DNA of 64,000 bases from Trichobilharzia regenti (lineage: Eukaryota; Platyhelminthes; Trematoda; Strigeidida; Schistosomatidae): contig OX235270.1 in assembly GCA_944472135.2 (NCBI GenBank), positions 135,671,632-135,735,631 on the forward strand, given 5' to 3'. This document shows positions 15,601 through 28,800 of the stretch, piece after piece. The position numbers and the translations under genes are program-made. The notes under the pieces were generated by a model. It was not told the origin of the DNA, did no database searches, and saw only the letters and a program-made list of their open reading frames with translations. Numbering within the stretch: the first letter of the stretch is position 1; every line of letters begins with the position of its first letter.

Positions 15601-18600
15601 TTACCGGGAGCCCACTTACTATTAAGTCTTCTGAAAGGAAAATATATCCCTACAAATAATAAAATCACTACTTAATGTTGTTAAAGCTTCACAGAGTCGT
15701 GGTAATGGTCATTTGAAACTCAAGACACTGACTTGAAATCTGTCCCAATTTATCTACTAAACAATATCGTTTCATTTTCTACTAGCACTTCGATAAGCAT
15801 GTTTTTTTTTCTTATACACTTTTATTTGACATCGTCAACTTTCCGGGAAAAGTAGCTTCCATACAAAGAAAAATAACTCAGGGACATGAAACAAAGTATT
15901 GAAGTCGTTTGGGTTTGTTGGTGGTCCAATGGTAGGTGGCTTATCAAACGCTAGGGAGGTCCAGGTTCAAATCCTGGACAACATGCTTTGAAACGCCACC
16001 TAGTTCACGAGCTAATAATAGGCTCAGAAAAGAGGAAACATTTAGTTTGAGGCTAAAAGCCACACCCCGTAAAAATATCACCACCACTACTTTAACTTTA
16101 GATCTAGAAGCCATTTAGAATTACATGGTTCAAGGCTGAAATTCACTCTGATTTCTTTCCTAAACCCAAAACATTTCATCCGTATTATGCCATAAAAGCA
16201 AGCGACCCGATAAGATGGTATACACTACTGCTATCACCTCAAATGAGTAGTTGGAAACGAATCATATCAAACAGAGCTGCTTGCTGAACAGATCAAAGTA
16301 TCTTAAACAGCGTTTTGGACTGGCATCACCCGGTTAGAAGTGGTTAAAAGATCTGATTTATTTCAAGCCACCATGTAGCTGACCAGGATTTGGCTGGTTT
16401 CGCTCTGTAAGCTAAATCATCCTGAGTGTTCGGCTGAAGAGCATGACGTCAAACGAGCGAAACAGCTTTCTGGTGCTTGTATCACTTCACTCAAACAAGT
16501 AAGTAGTACTGGTTACTATCAGTGGATTCTGACTCCTTGTATCTAATATCTGTTCGTAACGTTATTCTGTATCCTAGACAGTGTTAAAGTCTTGTTTGTA
16601 CATGGGAATTTCGGTGACAGAAATACTCAACTGTATGGATATCACACTGAAATTAAATATGAAAAACAGAGTTCCAAATATTTGAAAGAACAACGACACA
16701 TTTGGTGGATGGTGATGAGCAGTGGAATTCAGGATGGGAATTTCGTCATGTTTAGGACTCGTCATCCGGATGTACCTTTATTCCGTAGTAAGTGATCATG
16801 TTCCCACTGGGGATCGAACGCGGTATCCATCATTTCAAAATCGAAAGCGTTACCCACTAGACCGCTTGGGCTACGATAGCCACATCACGTGCAATGGGTG
16901 TAGGTGACCGAACATTTCGGTACAATTAACCAACAGGAAAATCAGCACTGAACTTAAAAAATAAATACATATAGTCAGTTCACTTACCTGACTTTGTTTT
17001 TCTTGAATTAAATTGAGCACTTTTTCAGTACGATTATAATCTTTAGCACTACTATCCGTGAATACATAAATTAAAGAATTAGGTCTTGACGCTTCCAGTG
17101 CTAGCTCAATGCCAGTAATCGTCATTTCTGGACAATCCCCACCACCTTGAGTATACACATTGTCTAAGTATTCATAAAATGTTTTAGTTGATGTAGTAAC
17201 TTTTGCCGGGCCAACATCTGAAATTCAAAAAGGCAATAAAGAAAATGGTTTAAAAGTTATGAATACCCTTTTTCTAACAATCTGTTTTTCTAATAGCGTA
17301 GTAGCATAGTGCATCTTCAAATTATGAGTGAGAATATTTTGATTTCTTATCATACATAGAATGGTATGTCATTCTAAGCCATAATACATATTCATTTCTG
17401 AAATCAATTATCTTGTCAGAATAGAGTAAGTGTCCTTTGGATTGATAACAGTTAGACGGATAAACTCTGTTTATTGAGTCATCACTTTCTTGATTGTAGA
17501 TATAAGGAGTCAGTTTGCACTAATTCACGGGCCTAGGTTTTGGGACTATCGGCAAACCATGCTGAATATTAGTTTCGTGTCTGTTAGCCTTGCAACTATA
17601 TCTCATGACTAACTGGACTTGACAACCGTATCGGTTGCCGTCAGACGACCCACACACATAAAGTGGGTTTTACTATCAACGGGTTTTAAACAAAATAAGT
17701 TATTTTATTATGAAAGAATGATATTAGTTATGAGTTTATAGATTGCTATTCACACCACGGATACATTTACATTAGTGCTAGATGGATATGAATTTCTTTT
17801 AGATATGTGTGTACCTTGATAGCTTGCTAAAAACCTTCGTCTCTGAATTGTTACTAAAAATCTAAAACTGCAAAATCAGTATGTTTTACTATTCAGCCAT
17901 AGTGGACAGTACTGAGACTCGATCCCAGGATCCACTGTTTCAAATTCCAAAGCGCTACCTACAAGGTCATACAGCCATGAAAAGCACTGAGGAACACCAT
18001 CACCCAACTGGGACACAAGTACATCCTAATAGGACAATTCATACGTCTTGGATTCCATTGCAACCCCTATCGACGTAAAAACATTTTACATATCATAAGG
18101 CATCGTAGAAGTATTCATACTAGGAGGTGGCATATCAATAATGTAAATGTAAAGGAAATACAAAAGAAGAATTTCAGCAAATAGTAACTACACTTCTGTT
18201 TTTATTATTTTCTTCTAAAAGGCAGATTCCTTCATGAGCATAAATCAGCTGCAGAAACGAAGAAAATCGTAGATGAGTAAACAAATATTCGGAATCCACC
18301 AACTGCAACAGCACATTAACTTGTGAGGGAATGAGTCCAAAATGATTAGTTTAAATGGACTCAGGATACCACCGAAACATTACTGAAATTTAATAACCCA
18401 TGATTTCTCAATCCAGCTAATATGTGGTGCAGCAAAAATTACTGTTCAGTGTCATCATTTAGTGACTGGTTGAACACCTTTCCTGTTTGTACCCTTTGGT
18501 TTCTAATTATTAGAATCCTGGACGTTCCATTTCAAAACTGGGCAAAAGTAACTACCATTCTGCCATCCACCTGTGAGTAATTACTTGATTTGATGTTGAA

Positions 18601-21124
18601 TTCCGTTATCATGTCGAAGGAAACCTCATAACAAAACTGACCATACTTTCAACCTATTTTGTCCAGCCGATTTAACTAACCACAGACACTGGATGAAGTG
18701 ACAAAATAAACATGTGAATTAGTTATTTTGAAACTGTCACAAGATAAACGAACAGTCTACTATACTGACACTTTTTATTCACACAAATGTCTTAGTTTAG
18801 CAGACGACGGCTAACAAAGGGTGTTTAGTCTAGTTTCTAGTGTAGACGTGTGTGTGTGTGTGTATGCAAGATGGGGTGAGGGAGAAGGTGGGATGGAAAT
18901 ACGAAACTCAACTCCACAAATTAAGTAAATTATATTGTTTATAGGTTTAAGATATTAAAATCTAACTTAGTGAAAATTCTGCTTCTATTCCATTCCATTC
19001 GTATTTCTAATTTTAGTTTCTTGGGTAGGAAAAAGATATCCCCTGAATTTTAAAAGTTGTTAGGATACATATAAATCATTTTAAATATTTCTCTGACTGC
19101 TTTCATTGGACTGAATAGTTCGATGTAAGTTGACCCATCGGCTTCTAGCACGGACTCTTGACACGTGTTTGAACGTTAACATGATGCGTATTCGTTTGAT
19201 GGTGAATGATGATGGAATTCAGGATGTGTTTCTTTTTCCTTTTTGGAATTAACTGCATCCTCCTTGAGTGATGCTGTTCTCACTGAGATTGAAATCTAGA
19301 ACCCAGGACTTCTCACGCCAGATTAGTATCCTCTGGAAAACATCAAATATATCACTACCGGAAACGAGAAGACGATTTACAAACATGTGTTTGCTGTTAC
19401 ACAAGCAGGAGGATGCTCCCACCGTTTAATCTGGGATCGACAATGTAGATACTATGTCTGTAAGTAGACAAGCGCTGTATTCTTATTATTGCATAAATTC
19501 TCCAAAGCACCTCTTTGCTTTTAAAGAAGATTATTTGGCTGGGATATTAATTAGATGGCCTATGAAATAGATATACTTATATCTTTCATAAACTTTATCA
19601 GTAGTAATCAGTCGGTTTTAAAGATAATGTGAGCTAAGTGGATAATCATGTTTTTCAAATATTTTTGTTCAGTTATTTTTTTTTCGTATCAATAATTAAG
19701 TTACCTATTATTAAAAAAATACGTGAAAATAATGAAAGTAGTGATCTAGGATAATAGCGCTTTGATGGAGTCTTCCTTAACTTTATATAGATTTGCAGAC
19801 TAATTTTATATTTAATGCACACTCTGACTGTGGTCTTTACTACTATTATAAATTTCTATTCCCCGATGACAACTCTTTCATATACGACAAACAGGATTTA
19901 CCAAAAAAATAATTACTGAGTAATCCTGTTTGGTGGTTATTTTAAAACTTTGTTCTATCCTTCAGTAATTATCGTCTCACTTATCATTTTGATGATATTG
20001 GGTTTAAAGTTGTTCCGTCAAAGGTCACGGGTTCAAATCCCTATGAGTGCATACTTATGAAGTGTCCCAAACTAGGACGAAACAGCTATCCAGTAACCCC
20101 TAGTTTTCCAGTTGTCCTATGACTGACATCAGGTTGTGTTCGAACCTCTAACCAATCAAATTGCTTCAAACCAAACCTGAAAATTTCAGTCTTTCTTTAG
20201 CTGTCAACACTTAAAAATAATAAGTTTTTATAAATAAATATTAGGATACAAATCATTTCAACTACAAAGACGTATAAATATTGTCACCCCGATAACCGCA
20301 GAGTAAACAGGAATACAATACAGTTAGTGTCGGAATAATTTATTTATTTATACTTAATATGACAGAAAGTTCAAAAGTTAAGAAGAAAGAAAGGGAGTTA
20401 TTAGATAGTACATAGGGGTAAGTAGACATGCTAAGTAAGAGCGAATTGGTATATAAACAATACCAGCACCGGTGGCACAGCGGTAGAATGCTCGCAAACC
20501 ACGCATGTGGTGCGGGGTTCGATTCCCGGCCGACACACTCCTTTACGTCACTAAGCCAGTATTAATAAGTCTGGTAAAGATGGAAGGTTAGGCATTAGGC
20601 TAGCAGCCCCATCTTATAAAAATAATCACCACTGCTACGGAAACTTCAAGCCTTTAGCTCGAAGCCGTATGTTCCAATGGAAACGTGAATGAATGATAAA
20701 AAAAATATCAACAAACAAATCCTGAAACAAATAAGTAATCTGTAAATTATTACGTCACAACCTGATTTTGATTTCAACTCGCTGAGCAGAACTCATTATT
20801 AAGCGTTACAATTTATTAATTTGAAACAGTTAGTCCTATTGATAAACTTAAATGAGGCATTAAGCAGACATATCAATACATAATGTAAACATGACTGCAT
20901 TATTTAATTTAATTTCATCTTATGTTCTTATTAACTATACACTGTATGTGGATTAAAGTGACGAAAAAAACTAACTTACTATCCATCTTATACTTGTATC
21001 TCAATAGATTTTCTGATATAATTCTAATTTGCCTTTACTAGCTATGAAATGCTAACATTAATGCATTTCTAATTGTAGAGCCTTAAGAAGAATTTATTGA
21101 AAACATCTGTTCATTCTAATTATC

Positions 21125-21193
<69 letters not shown>

Positions 21194-22762
21194 CCCCATG
21201 TATTCCAACTCCCTTCCTCTCCCTTTAACTCTTGAACTTTCTGTCATATTATGTTTAAATAAACTCTCGTTGTTTAATTATTTCAATACTGTCTTGTATT
21301 CATGTCCAGTGTTGCACTGCTGTGCTAAAAATTACTAAATGCCTTTTCGGTTGAAATAATGTTAATTTTACATATTTACATTTATTTATAGAATTGAATT
21401 TGATTTTCAGCCTGTTAACAGTAGTAAAATAAAACGTATACTTTCTCTTCTGCAAATATTTTCCTTATTGTATACTTGTATTACTTGTATTCACATATCG
21501 TCACTTAAAAAGGTCACTTGTGAGCTTTTCAGATATCACTACATCAAGTATTATTATTGTGATAGTTTTCAAGACTTACTATTTCCCTTTAGGATGCACA
21601 GCTCTACATAATTTATTATTAATCAACATTAATCTATGACCCAAAACTGGTTTTCACGAAATGAGTCATTGAAGAATAAAATTTCGAGGTGAGCCTAATA
21701 AGCAGCAGACAGAATAGAGTGTATTGTTTGCGAAATAACAATATCATCATTAGATGGTTGAAGACAGTCACTAAGATGCCATGGGATCTAGATTTCATAC
21801 TTACTGACATTTGTCAACAACGCCTGTCTAAGACTTCTAAGGAATTGATGTTTGGTCGGGATACTAACTCGTAGAACTCAGTGCTGCAATTAGAAGCCTT
21901 CCACTACCGAGTACCACTATAGTAACGACATAAAAAACTTGAGTAATATAATTTGGTCAGAACCACTTAGGACTAGACAAATGTGACTGGTGACTTTCTA
22001 ATGACTTATCAGTGTTAGTGGTGAAATCAGTGTATAGTTAATTATTTCCCTATATAATAGAAAAGATTTGTAGCTCAGGTGGATGATTTGCAATTAATAG
22101 TGTTCTCTGAGCTGGTTGGTGTAGTTGCTGAGCTTTCATCGTCCTTATATTTCGTCTTCATTATTCCTTGAATCTGCCCAATATAAAACTCAGCAGGATT
22201 TGTCATAACTTCTTATATTCTATAAATATATATATATATATATATATACCGTCATAGTCTAAAAACATGTATGAGTGGATGAGGGAACTAGACAGAAAGT
22301 AAACCTGTCAAAAGCTCTGAGACAATAAATGTCTAACACTACATAGGTCTTCCCCCAGTTCCATACTTTTTTCATCGACAATAGATCTGCAGTGATTCAT
22401 CTTGAAGGGTTAAACCATACTGTTTAATTATTTTACATATCAACTTATTTGACTTTGGCTTTACTTTCACACGAACAGAATATTCACAAGTTTACATAAC
22501 CAGTTTAGCAAAAGTGTCTGTTATTTGACAGTTAAATGAGTCATTCATTCATCCTGCACAAATATGCCAACTGATATTGTCTAAACAATGTCTTTGTTCG
22601 TATCTTCCTTTTTCCCTATACTTTAAGGGAAAACATGAAAGAGAAATGTTAAGAAATATATTACTTATAGGTATTTGAACCCTTTTATCCGAAAAGGATA
22701 ACAGCTGGCAAATACAGATATTACTATCCGTCGCTAGTTGACAAACGTGTCTAATCTTGTGT

Positions 22763-22810
<48 letters not shown>

Positions 22811-25800
22811 GCTTATAAGTTACGTAATATTAAACCATTGTAATGAATTCAGAACAATGGCTTGGTGTTAAGGCAAAATTGTTCTTGTCAAAAATATAAA
22901 ATTTTTTCAACAAGGCGTATGCTTTTACAGATAAAAGCAGTAGAAAATATTTTACACTAAAAAGCATATAAGAGCAGGGCCATTATAAAAATGTCAAATA
23001 GATTCGAAGACAGTTTGAACAACCTCATAATTTATTCAATACACGAATGATAAAAGTGAACAATTGTTTTTAATAACTTTTTTATACTTTACAGTTAAAA
23101 ATATATCTATGCATAAAGTGGAATACAATGTCCAGCATAAAATTCCAATGTCAGTATTGGATAGAGTGTAAAATTAAAGGGTGTGAAAATTTTAAATTAG
23201 TCTAACAGTAGTGATCTGACAGAAATTTTCCACACACGCAAATGCAATCTGATTCACTTAGATATTGGTAATACTACTGTACATATAAAAAAAATGTGAC
23301 ACTAAGAAATGAACAACCGACCCTACAACATCATCGAAGCTCCTTTAGTTGGAGTCGAGTATTTCAGTCTAAAAAACTCACTTAACAGACAAGAACTGAT
23401 GTACAAGAGGTGGCTCTTGTAGCCCAGTAGCCTATTAGTAACGCTTTGTGGTGTTTGAAACTACAGATGCTAGATGTCAGTCTTGACGGGAATGCCATCA
23501 TAAATAATGATTTGGTCGAGTTTCTGAACTTTTCATCCTATATACTGTATCAGATTTCTTTCATTTTTCCAATTAATTAAATCATTTAAATGTCCTCCAG
23601 ATGTATTATGTATTCTTGAGCATTTTTCAGTATATTTCTGTCTTCACAGTGAGGGAAAATCAACACATTGGCTGTTGTCATAATAGTGGAAATGGTAATA
23701 ACACTTTAAGAAAGTGAAATATTCCTGTATCATGAATTCAAAGTTGGACTGAACGAGAAATGTTCTTTTCGATAAATTCTCTTCAAGTTCCTACAGTTAT
23801 AAATAATATGTTTATCATTAAGATAATATTTGAAAACGATAGCCTGCTTAAATCCCTGAGCTACCAGAATTCTTATCCATCTAAATGCTTAAACGCTTCT
23901 GCACTTCTTATTGTTTTAATCATTATCAGAAATGAGAGGAAATTTACTGATTTAGTTCTCCCTTCAATGCAACAACACTACGCGTCACATGGTATACTTC
24001 ACACTATTACTTTACATGTAAATCGTGTATGAAGAAGCATCTTGGAACTAAATAATCTGAGAATTTAAAGGATTTCATCATGAGATGACATTGGTTAGAG
24101 AGTCTTTGGAAAACCTGGGTGTACTGGACAACTGCTTCGTCCTAGTTTAGGGCTCTTCATCGGTATGCACCCATCGGGACTCGAACCCAGGATCTTCTGG
24201 CGACAAGGCAAGCTCGAATACCATTAAGCCACTGTGACCCAATCCAGTGGCCCATGAATTCTAACTTCTGCCAATTCACGACATAGCGCGACCCCTCCGA
24301 GAATCACTGTGCTATGTGTACATATATTGTCTGAAATAAAGCTTTATTATTATTACTGGCCAGTTATACGATGAATAAATTTTTACGTGATAGGAAATAA
24401 GTGCTATTTGTGTGATAGATGTGCTGAGTTGAATACAGCTAAAATTATATTGTGAAATGGGAGAGGATGATAGTGTTTAGTCACTGTTGTCTCCTGTAAT
24501 ATGGGAAGGAGAAACTGAAAAGTCACTCCAAGGTTGTAAAAGATGTTAGGTGAGTGGCTAGTACAAAACAGTATGCATTAAGGGGGAGATAGACTACGGT
24601 GAATAGTTTATCATAAAATAATACGTGAAATGAAACACACAGAGTCATGCATCGAGAAAAGAGACAAGTCAGAATAGTATAAATGGAAAATTTGATAGTA
24701 ATGAGTGAAAACCAGAATGAGAGGTGTAAAAAATAAAAAAAATACTGTGGTTAAAACTGTTAGGACGAAGATAAAAGGAAACAAATAATTACAGAGTTCA
24801 ACCCGAAACTAAAAGACGTCTTACCTAATTTTAACTCCTCTTCATACGTATATCGTTTCAACTATTTTTGTGATTAGTCCGTCTACGGATTCGAGAACAT
24901 TTACCAGCTTGGTTTAAAAAAGGCAAAGTCAACTGCATAAAATATTCGGTTCTGTAACCCTTCTTGAATGCATGGTATCATATTGATAGCTTCGGCGTTA
25001 TTTGCCGCATTCATTCGCAGGTAGCCTATGATAGCCTCGTAACCTGAGGATCCGGGGTCCGGTCTATGCAGAGATCATAAACTAGGACGAAAAAGCTGTC
25101 TGATACTCCCTGGTTTTCATTAGTTCTCTGCATGATATCATTTCATGATCAAACGGTGTTTTGTCAACTCATCTTATTTACTTCATGTAGTTCCTACTGT
25201 AATTGGATAGTGAATGCATATTACAGCCGTAATATCACTTCATTTGATACTACCAGTAAGCAGGAGACCTAAACTTAGACTCTCCTGTCGATTGTTCCCA
25301 ACCACTTAACATGTACAACATTTTATATGTATATGCCTCATGTGGAAAACGTATGCCATATAGTTGTACACGTTATGCAAGCATTTTAGGTCTTATTTCA
25401 AACACCTGTACACATAAATCGATAAAGTTTCTTTATTCCTCACAACATTCGTTATCAACAAATATTTTTACAATTAAATTTAATATTGCCAAACTAAAAA
25501 AGAAAACTGATTCACTGGATAGACAGTATGGTTATATAGACAACACGTTTGTTCATTCAGACAACGGTATAATTAGTGCCCTTCATAAATTTAAAAAGGA
25601 AAGACAGTAAACACTGTGAGGATTAAATGAATTCATTTCACACTCTCCTCCTTATTAATTCTACTACAAACGCATTATATTCAAAACTTGTGTTAAAAAA
25701 ACTAATATTTTGGTTGAAAATGTTTGATTATAACTGATTGCAACCAAACTTATGCAACGGGAAGAAAGAGTGTGGTCAGTCTCTCACTACCTTGATAAGC

Positions 25801-28800
25801 GCAAACGAAGATTTTGTTCAAAATGCCATTAAAAATTACTATCTAGAAGAACTTATCAAATATGCTATTAAGGTAAAAGCCAAAAATGAAAACAGAGAGT
25901 GTAGCTAAAATGACAGATGACTGTCGTAAAAATGTTCTAAGCCCCAATATGCGTTAAGTGAAATAAAAATTGATCACAGTAGCCTCACACGCTCGCAACA
26001 GGGATGACTCAGTACACCTGTCAGCACTATGGAATATAGTTCTTGATATAAAAAATTATTAAATGCACAATGAAACACTGTATGACTGCTTTACATGAAT
26101 GTGTAAATAAAAAGTCCAAACAATTAGCGCGATCAAAAACAGTAACTGAGCTCAAAATATATCTGAAATTAGTACTTATCACCCCTTACTAATACACTTA
26201 TAAAAATGTGATCCATTCCACAATGTACAAACTCCTAACGAACAATATTGACGAATTTCTAACTCAAGGTGTAATTATCAAACACAAGTAATTTGATTTC
26301 AAAGTAAATTTTGTCGCTTACTAAAAGCAAGGGAGAACTGCACAGCTGTTTCGTCTCGCTGTTGGACTCTTCATCAGCAAGCATTCACTGGGACTCAAAC
26401 CCAGAACCTTCTGGGAATAAGGGAAGCTCTCAAACCTCTCAGCCAATGGGACCCGGTCTAGTGGCCCTTTAATTCCAACTTCTTCCAATTTGAGACATAT
26501 ATAGCGCAACCGCCCGCATCGGTGACATAGCGGTTAGGACGCTCGCCGACCATGCACATGGTCCGGGGTTCGATACCCAGCCGACGTACTCCTTTACCTC
26601 ACTAAGCCAGAAATAATGCTGGTAAAGAGGAAAGGTTGGGCATGAGACTAGCAATCCCATCCTGTAAAAACTAAACACTGCTACAGAAACCTCAAGCCAC
26701 TAGCTTGAAGCTCTATGTTTCACTGAGGAACGTGAAGGAAAAAAAATAATAACACAACCGCCAGCCACTGTCATAGGTGAGTAATTTTTCAGGTAAGAGA
26801 ACAGTTGTCTCGGCTTAGAAAACAAAACTACACCAAACTATTCCTATCCTCTCACTTCCGACGGTCTGTCGTATGATCCAGTTCACCAACGATCAGGAAT
26901 ATTATCGGTGGTAGTATGCAGTTTTGTCTTACTTCTGCATTCACTTCAAAGGAATCGCTAAGTTTTCTGTTGTGAATCACTTGACATGTGGCATTGCCAT
27001 GTAGCTGTTGAATCAGGTTAATAAAGATTTGAGGCCAGTAAAGTTTAAGCAATGCCTAAATTACTTCGCAGTCAGCGTTATAGGAGGCCTTTACAGAATC
27101 CCTAAAGTTGATTTAGAGATTTACCCATTCTTTGCTCTGTCGTATGATGATGTGTAGTGTTGCAAATTCATCACATGATTCACTTTCTCTAAATCCAGTT
27201 GTTCGGGGTGGAGTTTTGCATCCAGAGCATTTTTCAGTCTCACCAGGATGACACGACGTAATATTTTGCTTAGCGTTGGCAGATTTTGTAAAAGCCTAAC
27301 TCGAACTTCTACTGCACTAGTTATCATATACTTTGAACATAAAGCTATTGAACATTTTCATGAAACAAATTTCACACAATTGCGATTGTCCAATCATATT
27401 AAATGAAATCACTAAAATCATTCTCTTCTCTGATCACGTGTTTCCTCTTTCTTACTTGTCCTAAAGGGGATTCCACATTATTCAAAGAGTAACTGTTGAT
27501 TGTCTTCCTTAGTTTAACTCAATAAGGAATTTAAAACTATTAGTCTATTAGTTAATATGATCCACTTACTATATTGAGAAGATAGTTCTATATTTCAGGA
27601 ATAATTCAAACACATTACCTTCTATAAATAAGGTGACATTAAAATTAAAAAAGAAAAGCCCTGAACATTCATAACCAATATAATCATGTGTACTGGATGT
27701 GTGAATACAAATTAAGATGAATCATTCACATGACTTCAACGCTTGTTCACATTTATTACCTAAGTTAAACAAAAATTTGTAAAGGTTCATCCTCCTCCTA
27801 AGACCAGAATAAACATATTTATGCATCATTCTTCTTCAAAAGTCCGTAAAATACGTACGATAGGCAAAATAAGGTAGTCCAAATGGTGAGGGTGTAGAAA
27901 ACGTTTTCCGGAAATGGCCGATATGAAATTAAATCAGAATGGCATGTAAAACCAAATGAATTAAAAATTAGCTGTGAATATCACGAAAAACACCCATTTA
28001 TTCATAAGTCAAAACACAAATTTTTGTTCAGCGAAGAAATTTCTTTTCAACAACTTCATTTTCAAGCTGTACAGTCGTATTTATATTACAGAAAAAGGTT
28101 ATTAAGTGGCACTAAATAATTGCTCAGTCAACATACATATATAAGTGATAAAAATAACGACAATTAAAATGTTAAAAGGGGTAGAGTTGAAGTGAATGGA
28201 TTACAAAATTATTAAAGATTGTTTTATAAGGGAATTGATATCACTCTTAGCGGATGTCTTCATGGCAAGCTTAGAGAACGGCCCACTAAGGGAAACCATC
28301 GAGAGTTTGTTTATGTATAAAAGATATATAGATGATACCTTCATTGTCTGTGAGGAAAACTCTTCGACTGCCGAACTGCTTGGAATATTTAATGGCTCTC
28401 ATCCATCTTTGCGTTTCACGATCGAAGAAGAGTCGAATTTCTCGTTTCACTTCCTTGATGTTAAGCTAGATAGAAGAGAGAATAGCACGTTGTTAAGGTC
28501 GATTTACCGAAAGCCAACATTCACAGGGCTGTACACTAACTTCAACAGTTGGGTACCTTTAGGGAGAAAGAGAAATCTTATTCATTCCTTGTGCTCCAGA
28601 ATTCGTAAAATCTGCTCTACAGAGACAATCGATAGGGAACTAGATAACCTTCGATAAATCTCCTTAACAATGGTTATCCTACAAGGTTCATTGAACGTAA
28701 CATCAAGAAAGAATCCACTCCGAAACAAATCACAGTACCAAAGAAAAAAGCTGTTTATGAGTCTTGCATTCAAAGGTGACACCATTTCAGAATTGATTAA

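Larger units (their letters stand above)
21310..23835. other. Intron 1 stretch, mostly unassigned
   Basis: AT-rich sequence with two TA microsatellites (22226-22248 and 22766-22807). No gene, PLE or SINE head was recognised. The block AAAAGATTTGTAGCTCAGGTGG near 22063 recurs near 29823, so a low-copy repeat may be present. Confidence 0.35.

Noticed and set aside
16871..16987. Extension of hemicentin exon 2 beyond 16988
   Set aside because: The open frame continues, but a strong GTAAGT donor and the in-phase continuation in exon 3 fit the family much better.
21128..22807. AT tracts as a replication origin or centromeric signal
   Set aside because: They are simple microsatellites of ordinary size for this kind of genome, with no supporting structure.
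25311..25610. A 99-codon plus-strand open frame in intron 1
   Set aside because: Low-complexity composition, no recognisable family, no second copy seen in the window.
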